A DNA stretch of 64,000 bases from JAFGRU01 sp016934985. Its GTDB lineage: Bacteria > Desulfobacterota > Desulfuromonadia > Desulfuromonadales > JAAYDE01. The DNA lies in contig CAXXJQ010000003.1 in assembly GCA_963665045.2 (NCBI GenBank), positions 434,001 through 498,000 on the forward strand. Reading direction: 5' to 3'. This document shows positions 58,235-64,000 of the stretch, one piece after another. The position numbers and the translations under genes are program-made. Each line of letters starts with the position of its first letter. The stretch's first letter is position 1. Below the pieces are notes generated by a model. It made no database searches, was not told where the DNA came from, and saw nothing but the letters and a program-made list of their open reading frames with translations.

Positions 58235-59188
58235 ATGAAAGCTTTGGTTAAAACATTCCTGTTTTTGTTTCTTTTTCAAAATCTTTGTAGCTTTGCCACG
58301 GCTATGGAAGCTCGTTTCCAGGCAGCAGCAACCGTGGACGGGGAGTTCTTCACCCTGGGCGATATTGCGCTTTTAAGCCCGGCGTCAAATGATCTGGCCG
58401 CGCGTTTAATTTACCGCTCGCCGTCTCCGGGGAAAACCATGACCTACAACACCTCGGAAATTCGTTCCTACCTGGAGCAAACGGACGAAGATTTCAAGGG
58501 CCTGACCTGGGTCGGGGCTGAAACCGTCAAGGTTACCCGTGAAGGAATTACCATTACCGCGGAAAAAATTGCGCGAATCATCAATCAGTATCTCGAGAAA
58601 AACCGTCAGAACACTCACATCAATAATATCCACATGGAGTTTTCCTTTACCCGTTCGCCAAAGTCTTTTGTCTTGCCCAAAGGGAAGGTGAGTTGCCGGA
58701 TAATTCCTTCTGATACCACTCTTTACCGTAGTCAAAGTTTTAACTTAATGTTCAGCGTTGACGGCAAGGTTGAAAAAAACATTTCGATAAGGGGGAAACT
58801 CAAGGCTGTGGCGCCAATAGCTGTTGCTGCTGCGGATGTCCCTCGTGGAACGATATTGACGGGTAATGAAATTCAGGTCGTTGCTATGGAGCTTGGCAGA
58901 TTGCGGGATCCTTGTTTCAAGCCCCAGGGACTTCTTGGGCAGAAGGTTTTGAGAAATCTGCGCAAAGGGGAGCCGATTGAAAAAAGCATGGTTGACTTTC
59001 CGCCCCTGGTTAAAAGAGGTGAAATCATTACCATTGAGGCTGTCAACGGTGGTCTTAAAGTGACAGCGACAGGTATTGCCAAGTCCAATGGACAGGAGGG
59101 GGATACCATCCGGGTAAAAAACAGTGGCTCCGGCAAGGAAGTTGTTTGCAAGGTTGTCGGACCCGGACAGGTGGCAGTGGAGTTCTGA
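58235..59188 (+). CDS. flgA: P-ring assembly chaperone FlgA
   Basis: 317 residues with a signal peptide (FLFLFLFQNLCSFATA). The C-terminal half is a SAF-type domain (IAVAAADVPRGTILTGNEIQ, LGQKVLRNLRKGEPIEKSMV, GLKVTATGIAKSNGQEGDTI, GKEVVCKVVGPGQVAVEF). It assists P-ring assembly by FlgI in the periplasm. It precedes flgH by one base. Confidence 0.94.
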   Translation: MKALVKTFLFLFLFQNLCSFATAMEARFQAAATVDGEFFTLGDIALLSPASNDLAARLIYRSPSPGKTMTYNTSEIRSYLEQTDEDFKGLTWVGAETVKVTREGITITAEKIARIINQYLEKNRQNTHINNIHMEFSFTRSPKSFVLPKGKVSCRIIPSDTTLYRSQSFNLMFSVDGKVEKNISIRGKLKAVAPIAVAAADVPRGTILTGNEIQVVAMELGRLRDPCFKPQGLLGQKVLRNLRKGEPIEKSMVDFPPLVKRGEIITIEAVNGGLKVTATGIAKSNGQEGDTIRVKNSGSGKEVVCKVVGPGQVAVEF

Positions 59189-59189
59189 T

Positions 59190-59882
59190 ATGGCGAAAAC
59201 AATAATTTTTTTGTTAGCCGGATTTCTGCTTTTTGGCTGTGCACACCACGAAAAAGTTGCTGTCCACGAACAACCTTTACCTGAGGTTAAACCTTCTCAG
59301 CTCGTGACTTCAAATGAACCGGTAACCTCCGGTTCGTTGTGGACCGACGGTCAGGGGGATTTGTTTTCCGATAACAAAGCCAGACGTCTGGGTGATATCC
59401 TGACTGTTGTTATTTATGAACAGGCCAGCGCCAGCAAGGAAGCCTCAACTGAAACCGACCGGAAGAGCAGTGCCTCTGCAGATATCACCAAATTTTTGGG
59501 TCTTGAGGAAAAGCTGGCCGATATCTTTAATAACAGTGATGTGACTGATCTTATCAATGCCAGTTATAGCAGCGACTTTGAAGGGGGTGGTACAACCACC
59601 CGCAAAGAAGATCTGGTTGCAACCCTTACCACACAGGTTGTTGGAGTCCTTCCCAATGGTAACCTGGGGATCGCAGGGAAAAAAAAGGTGACGGTTAACA
59701 ACGAAGACCAGTACATCATGTTAACCGGAATTGTCCGAACCATGGATATTACTGCCGATAATTTAATTGATTCCAAATATATTCTGGATGCCGAAATATC
59801 CTACACCGGCAAGGGTATTATTAGCGATCGCCAGAAACCCGGCTGGATGACGCGGGCGCTGGATCACATCTGGCCGTTTTAG
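59190..59882 (+). CDS. flgH: L-ring lipoprotein FlgH
   Basis: 230 residues from ATG 59190 (GGAG ribosome site); the longer frame overlaps flgA. A lipoprotein signal ends in LLFGC, giving an acylated cysteine near residue 17. Conserved features are GSLWTDGQGDLFSDNKARRL, GDILTVVIYEQASASKEAST and the C-terminal LTGIVRTMDITADNLIDSKY, DAEISYTGKGIISDRQKPGW. It forms the outer-membrane L ring, so the organism has an outer membrane. Confidence 0.95.
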   Translation: MAKTIIFLLAGFLLFGCAHHEKVAVHEQPLPEVKPSQLVTSNEPVTSGSLWTDGQGDLFSDNKARRLGDILTVVIYEQASASKEASTETDRKSSASADITKFLGLEEKLADIFNNSDVTDLINASYSSDFEGGGTTTRKEDLVATLTTQVVGVLPNGNLGIAGKKKVTVNNEDQYIMLTGIVRTMDITADNLIDSKYILDAEISYTGKGIISDRQKPGWMTRALDHIWPF

Positions 59883-59894
59883 GTGATGATGACA

Positions 59895-61004
59895 ATGAAA
59901 AACTTCCGAGGAATTCTAATTGCACCCGTGGTTGCAGCCATACTCTTGCTTCAGTCTCAGACGGGACTGGCTTCCCGGATTAAAGATATTGCTTACTTGG
60001 AAGGGGTACGGGAAAACCAGCTGGTCGGTTACGGCCTGGTGGTGGGGCTTAATGGTACAGGTGACAGCTCCGGGACTAAGTTCACCATCCAGGCTCTGGT
60101 CAATATGATGGAACGCATGGGGTTGTCCGTGGACCGCAGTCAGGTCAAGGTTGATAACGCGGCCACGGTCATTGTCACGGCCCAGCTCCCACCTTTTTCA
60201 AAGCCCGGCAGCACCATCGATGTGGTGGTTTCTTCAATGGGGGATGCCGATAGCCTGACAGGGGGCACGTTGCTGATGACTCCCCTAAAAGGCCCTGACG
60301 GTAAAGTTTATGCCGTGGCCCAGGGTTCTCTGGTTGTCGGTGGACTTGCTTTCGGTGGCAAAGCCGCCAAAGTGCAGAAAAACCATCCAACCGTGGGGCG
60401 CATTCCGGGCGGGGCTTTGGTTGAAAGGGAGGTTGCGTTCAGCTTGCCTAATGGAGACAACCTGACCTATCGCCTCCAGGACTCGGATTTTACCACGGTA
60501 GCCCGGATGGCTTCCGCCATTAACCAGAAATTCAACCGGACAATCGCCAAACCCCGGGATAGCGGGGGTGTCAATATCCTTATCCCTGAAAATTATCGGG
60601 ACCGTGTCGTCGATTTTATCGCCGCCATCGAGAATCTCGAAGTGCGCCCCGATTTCCCGGCCAAAATTGTTATCAATGAGAAGACCGGGACCATCGTCAT
60701 GGGCGAGGATGTCCGACTCTCAACGGTTGCCGTCTCCCACGGTAATCTCAGCCTCGTGGTTTCCGAGTCGGCCGAGGTATCCCAGCCCAATGCAATGTCC
60801 CAGGGACAAACCGCAGCGGTCTCCCAGACCGACATGGACATTATGGAAGATTCGGGCAATATGGTGGTTATGCCCATGGGCGTCAGTATCGGGGAAATAA
60901 CCCGGGCTCTCAATGCCATCGGTGCATCACCCCGTGACCTGATAGCCATTTTTCAGGCAATCAAAGCCGCCGGAGCCCTTCATGCGGAACTGGTCATTCT
61001 TTGA
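59895..61004 (+). CDS. flgI: P-ring protein FlgI
   Basis: 369 residues from ATG 59895; the AGGTG sequence at 59881 suits this start better than the GTG/ATG/ATG cluster at 59883-59891, which lies on the ribosome site. A signal peptide (LIAPVVAAILLLQSQTGLAS) precedes RIKDIAYLEGVRENQLVGYG and LVVGLNGTGDSS. The C-terminus (ALNAIGASPRDLIAIFQAIK, AAGALHAELVIL) is strongly conserved. It forms the periplasmic P ring. Confidence 0.95.
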   Translation: MKNFRGILIAPVVAAILLLQSQTGLASRIKDIAYLEGVRENQLVGYGLVVGLNGTGDSSGTKFTIQALVNMMERMGLSVDRSQVKVDNAATVIVTAQLPPFSKPGSTIDVVVSSMGDADSLTGGTLLMTPLKGPDGKVYAVAQGSLVVGGLAFGGKAAKVQKNHPTVGRIPGGALVEREVAFSLPNGDNLTYRLQDSDFTTVARMASAINQKFNRTIAKPRDSGGVNILIPENYRDRVVDFIAAIENLEVRPDFPAKIVINEKTGTIVMGEDVRLSTVAVSHGNLSLVVSESAEVSQPNAMSQGQTAAVSQTDMDIMEDSGNMVVMPMGVSIGEITRALNAIGASPRDLIAIFQAIKAAGALHAELVIL

Positions 61005-61137
61005 TACTCAATGGTCATTTGTCCTTAGTCATTTGTCAGGGGTCAATTATCAGGCAAATTGGTCTTAGGCTGAAAGCCAAGTCGGCAAAAGTAATAAAAA
61101 GAAGTCTTTGAAAATGTTTTGGAAGGAGATGGGAAAA

Positions 61138-61470
61138 ATGAAAATTCCTTCGGGTACTGAATATCAACCGCCGGTGGAACCGGCCGGCAAGCAGGACCCG
61201 GCAGGCAAGAACGGTCAATCCGAAAAATTGATGGACCTTTGCCAGCAGTTTGAGGCGGTTTTTGTTCATAACATGCTGAAGGGCATGAGGGCGACCATTC
61301 CCGGCGGCGGCTTGCTGGAGAAAGGGTTGGACTCGGAAATGATCGAAGAAATGCGGGATCTGGAAGTTTCCAAAGCCATATCCCGGCATAACCATATTGG
61401 TATTGCAGACGCTTTGTACCGGCAGCTGTCGGGACTTGAAAAGCAAGATTCTGATAAACCCGGCGACTGA
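61138..61470 (+). CDS. flgJ: Rod-binding protein FlgJ, N-terminal domain only
   Basis: 110 residues from ATG 61138 with a GGAAGGAG ribosome site nine bases upstream; earlier in-frame starts lie on that site. The rod-binding domain is clear: LCQQFEAVFVHNMLKGMRAT, GLDSEMIEEMRDLEVSKAIS. The muramidase domain of enteric FlgJ is absent, as in many non-enteric bacteria, so a separate enzyme must open the peptidoglycan. Confidence 0.9.
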   Translation: MKIPSGTEYQPPVEPAGKQDPAGKNGQSEKLMDLCQQFEAVFVHNMLKGMRATIPGGGLLEKGLDSEMIEEMRDLEVSKAISRHNHIGIADALYRQLSGLEKQDSDKPGD

Positions 61471-61538
61471 TATTTCAGGCAGCCTCCCTCCAATGTAACT
61501 ATTCTGTAAAAAAATCCTCTTTTTTTTCACTTTTATCC

Positions 61539-61565
61539 TAAAGAATATTTCAAAAAGACCGATAG
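61539..61565 (+). promoter_or_regulatory. Candidate sigma-28 (FliA) promoter before flgM
   Basis: TAAA (61539-61542), exactly 15 bases, then ACCGATAG (61558-61565), six of eight matching GCCGATAA including the CCGATA core. It lies 52 bases before the flgM ATG. Confidence 0.75.
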
Positions 61566-61617
61566 AGATATCAAGGACCTTTTTCACAATCTAGTTTCAA
61601 ACCAATAGGTGGGGATT

Positions 61618-61905
61618 ATGAGCATCAAAATTTCAGGAGAGGGCGGATTTAATCCTACATCGCCACTCAAAAAAATGCAGCAGAATCAAAAGGTGTCCAA
61701 TGCGGACAAAGCCGGGCAGAAGGATAAGGTTAATTTCTCGTCCTTTCTCCAGGATGCCAACCAGGCCAATAAGGTCAACTCAACTGCATCGGAAACCAGG
61801 GCGGAGAAAATCCAGGCTCTGAAAGAGCGGATTGCCACAGGAGAATACAACCCTGATCCTAAAGCGGTAGCTGAAAGCTTATTGAAAAATATTGGCGTGG
61901 AGTAA
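61618..61905 (+). CDS. flgM: Anti-sigma-28 factor FlgM
   Basis: 95 residues from ATG 61618 (AGGTGG upstream). The C-terminal FlgM motif is clear: AEKIQALKERIATGEYNPDP, KAVAESLLKNIG. The N-terminal part is polar and probably disordered, which allows export through the flagellum. It holds FliA until the hook is complete. It lies under a sigma-28 promoter, giving feedback control. Confidence 0.92.
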   Translation: MSIKISGEGGFNPTSPLKKMQQNQKVSNADKAGQKDKVNFSSFLQDANQANKVNSTASETRAEKIQALKERIATGEYNPDPKAVAESLLKNIGVE

Positions 61906-61908
61906 GCT

Positions 61909-62265
61909 ATGAGCCCGGACACTCCCTTTGCAAACTGCCTTGAAGATCTCCGTCAGCTTCTGGTTGAGGAGCGAGACTGCATCCGTGAGTTGAACATGGA
62001 TCGTCTGACGGAACTCCAGGAGAGAAAAAAGGATTTGCTTCCCATTATTGAGAAGCAGGAGGGTGTTTCTGCCGATCAACAGGAAATGGCTCGAAACATT
62101 CGCTTCGAAAACCGTCGTAACGCCTATCTCCTGAAGTTTTCCCTGAACTGGATTCGTAATCTGATGGAAATGTTTGGCAGAAGCAAACAGCCGGCGTCTT
62201 ACGGCAGAAACGGCAACCAGGTGACCCTGCAGATGGGCGGCGGTTTGCTTTCAGGGAAGGTGTAA
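61909..62265 (+). CDS. flgN: Flagellar export chaperone FlgN
   Basis: 118 residues, all helical: LEDLRQLLVEERDCIRELNM, DRLTELQERKKDLLPIIEKQ. This pattern fits FlgN, the chaperone of the hook-filament junction proteins FlgK and FlgL, and its genes follow directly. The sequence is weakly conserved in the family, so position carries weight. Confidence 0.88.
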   Translation: MSPDTPFANCLEDLRQLLVEERDCIRELNMDRLTELQERKKDLLPIIEKQEGVSADQQEMARNIRFENRRNAYLLKFSLNWIRNLMEMFGRSKQPASYGRNGNQVTLQMGGGLLSGKV

Positions 62266-62266
62266 C

Positions 62267-63673
62267 ATGGGAGGCCTGTTAAGTGCTCTGAATACCGGCA
62301 AGATCAGCCTTTCTACAAATCAGAAGGCTATCGAGGTTACCGGCAACAATATCGCCAACGTCAACAACGAAGACTATTCCCGCCAGACCCCCGAGCTCAG
62401 CCCAACCCCCACCTTGAATTATAAGGGCTTATTTATCGGGACCGGGGTAAAGATCAGCGATATCACCCGGGCGCAGGATGTTTTTGTAACTAATCAGTTG
62501 CAGGAAAAATATGCGGATTTCGGGGAGGCCAACGCCAAATCAAGTCCCCTTTCCGAACTTGAACGGGTCTTCAGTATTTCCGAAGAGGGACTGGCAACGG
62601 AAATCGACAAATTTTTTGATTCCTGGCAGGAACTTTCCACCAATCCTGGTGGATTAACCGAGCGTCAGATGGTTATACAGCAGGGTGAGCTTTTGTCTGA
62701 TGCTTTCAGAGATGCCATGGCATCTCTCGACTCGGTTCAGCAGAACATCGATGACAGTCTGGTTTCCAAAGTTACGGATATCAATATCAATCTTGAGGCT
62801 CTGACCGAACTCAACAGCCGTATCGCTACCTTGAAAACAGCGGGGACCAGCCCCAACAGCTTTCTCGATCAGCGCGATGCCATCCTTCAGGATCTGACCG
62901 AGTCCCTGGGTGTGCAGGTCTATGAAGATGAAGCCGGCATGGTTTCGGTGCAGTTGCCCGGCGGTGTGCCGCTCGTCCAGGGGACTAGTCATCTTACCTT
63001 GACGGGAACGGTGGTCAATGGTCTGACCCAGTTTTCTATCGCGGACAACAATGTCAGTATCGATATCAGCGTCGAGGATGTGGGCGGCGAATTCGGGGGC
63101 ATGCTCGATGTTCGCGACAATCTGATCCCCGACTTAGGCAACAGTCTCGATGAACTTGCTTACAATATTGTTACCTCGGTCAACACCCAGCATCAGGCCG
63201 GGGTAGGCCTTGACGGCGTCAGCGGCCGTTCCTTTTTCGCCGATCTTGATCCGAATCCAGCAATTGGAATCCCCGGTGCCTGCCGCAACATGTCCGTGGC
63301 CCTGACCGATACGGATGAAATTGCCGCCGGGACCGATACCGGCAGTGGCGCCATGGTTGGCGACAACACCAACTCTTTGTTGATGGCATCTTTGGCTACT
63401 CAGAAAATTATCAATGGGTCTTCCTCTTTTACCGAATTTTATGCCTCCTTGACCGGGCAGGTTGGGCTGGAAGCATCGCAAAACAATCTGGAGCTGAGCA
63501 ACGCCGACGATACCATCGTCCAGTTGAAAAACCTGCGGGACGGTGTTCAGGGCGTGTCCCTGGAAGAAGAGATGATCAGCCTCATGCAGTATCAAAAAGG
63601 CTTTGAAGCTTCCGCCAAATTTCTAACCGCAGTTGACGAGATGATGAGCATGGTCATCTCCATGAAACGATAA
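62267..63673 (+). CDS. flgK: Hook-filament junction protein FlgK
   Basis: 468 residues. The N-terminus (LLSALNTGKISLSTNQKAIE, VTGNNIANVNNEDYSRQTPE) and C-terminus (GVSLEEEMISLMQYQKGFEA, SAKFLTAVDEMMSMVISMKR) are the D0/D1 helices of HAP1. The central part (NSRIATLKTAGTSPNSFLDQ, RDAILQDLTESLGVQVYEDE) is also typical. It joins hook and filament. One base after flgN. Confidence 0.95.
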   Translation: MGGLLSALNTGKISLSTNQKAIEVTGNNIANVNNEDYSRQTPELSPTPTLNYKGLFIGTGVKISDITRAQDVFVTNQLQEKYADFGEANAKSSPLSELERVFSISEEGLATEIDKFFDSWQELSTNPGGLTERQMVIQQGELLSDAFRDAMASLDSVQQNIDDSLVSKVTDININLEALTELNSRIATLKTAGTSPNSFLDQRDAILQDLTESLGVQVYEDEAGMVSVQLPGGVPLVQGTSHLTLTGTVVNGLTQFSIADNNVSIDISVEDVGGEFGGMLDVRDNLIPDLGNSLDELAYNIVTSVNTQHQAGVGLDGVSGRSFFADLDPNPAIGIPGACRNMSVALTDTDEIAAGTDTGSGAMVGDNTNSLLMASLATQKIINGSSSFTEFYASLTGQVGLEASQNNLELSNADDTIVQLKNLRDGVQGVSLEEEMISLMQYQKGFEASAKFLTAVDEMMSMVISMKR

Positions 63674-63688
63674 AGAAACGGTGATTTT

Positions 63689-64000
63689 ATGAAAGCGACT
63701 CAAGGGACCACCTTTCGTTCTCTTCAAAATCATTTGAGCGAAATCGTCAATAAAATGAGCGGCCTGCAGGTGCAGTCGACCACCGGCAAACGTATAACCA
63801 AGCCGTCGGATGATCCGGCCGCAATCGGCCCCGTTCTTTATTCCCGCGCGCAGATCCGGCAGACCGACCGTTACATGGAGACCCTTGGGGTCGCGGGGGA
63901 TAAGCTGTCCATTCAGGATACCTTTTTGGGTGGCGCGGTGGATCTCCTCACCGATGTCCGGGACGAAGCCCTTAAAGCCATCAACAGTACCTTGAGCGAT
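63689..64000 (+). CDS. flgL: Hook-filament junction protein FlgL, N-terminal fragment (truncated by window edge)
   Basis: 104 codons are visible from ATG 63689; the frame stays open to the last base. Translation gives TFRSLQNHLSEIVNKMSGLQ, then QSTTGKRITKPSDDPAAIGP, the conserved flagellin-like N-terminus of FlgL (GKRI...PSDDP). It follows flgK after 15 bases, the usual order. The remainder of the gene is outside the window. Confidence 0.93.
   Translation, partial: MKATQGTTFRSLQNHLSEIVNKMSGLQVQSTTGKRITKPSDDPAAIGPVLYSRAQIRQTDRYMETLGVAGDKLSIQDTFLGGAVDLLTDVRDEALKAINSTLSD

Noticed and set aside
1..64000. CRISPR array, tRNA, rRNA, insertion sequence, prophage or restriction system
   Set aside because: No regularly spaced repeats, cloverleaf-like sequences, transposase, integrase, phage structural or restriction genes were found in the reading.

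Overview
The window most likely comes from a flagellated Gram-negative bacterium of the Desulfuromonadia (the old Deltaproteobacteria; Desulfuromonas/Pelobacter/Geobacter type). This rests on gene content, not on a search: a long flagellar operon in the order typical of that group, a chemotaxis operon with CheX and CheD, L- and P-ring genes (outer membrane), and sigma-54 and sigma-28 style promoter sequences.

Region 1 (about 1-9570) is the end of a surface-polysaccharide cluster, all on the + strand: a truncated GT4 glycosyltransferase, an FkbM-like methyltransferase, a WbsX-like protein, three more glycosyltransferases, an alpha/alpha-barrel protein, an Alg13-Alg14 fusion and a polyprenyl glycosylphosphotransferase that would start the repeat unit. 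Most of it is visibly more AT-rich than the rest. Region 2 (9622-17251) is mixed: an ABC exporter with a tightly coupled partner protein, a lone CbiET/CobL cobalamin methyltransferase, a membrane-anchored zinc-ribbon protein, structured intergenic repeats, and a stand-alone EF-G on the - strand.

Region 3 (17613-30366) holds a sigma-54 activator with a degenerate receiver (FleQ/FgrM-like) followed by a convergent twelve-gene chemotaxis operon on the - strand: cheA, cheW, mcp, cheR, cheB, cheD, an HDOD gene, a receiver, a CheX-like gene, cheY, cheX and a CheC-like/pseudo-receiver gene. The CheA is unusual: its first Hpt domain is split by an eight-cysteine two-CW-type insert, and a tandem MshEN/GspE-N-like segment sits where a P2 domain is expected.

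Region 4 (30710-64000) is the flagellar cluster on the + strand: a LysM/TPR periplasmic protein, flgBC-fliEFGHIJ-motE-fliK-flgDE, motAB-fliLMNOPQR-flhBAFG-fliA, a small membrane protein, flgFGAHIJ, flgMNK and the start of flgL. Candidate promoters suggest a hierarchy: divergent sigma-54 promoters between cheA and the flagellar operon, a sigma-54 promoter before motA, and sigma-28 promoters before flgF and before flgM. The filament genes (fliC, fliD, fliS) are not in the window.

The strongest candidates for something undescribed are the CheA architecture, the phosphatase-rich chemotaxis operon with a phosphatase/pseudo-receiver fusion, and the LysM/TPR protein heading the flagellar operon. I found no CRISPR array, tRNA, rRNA, insertion sequence or prophage.
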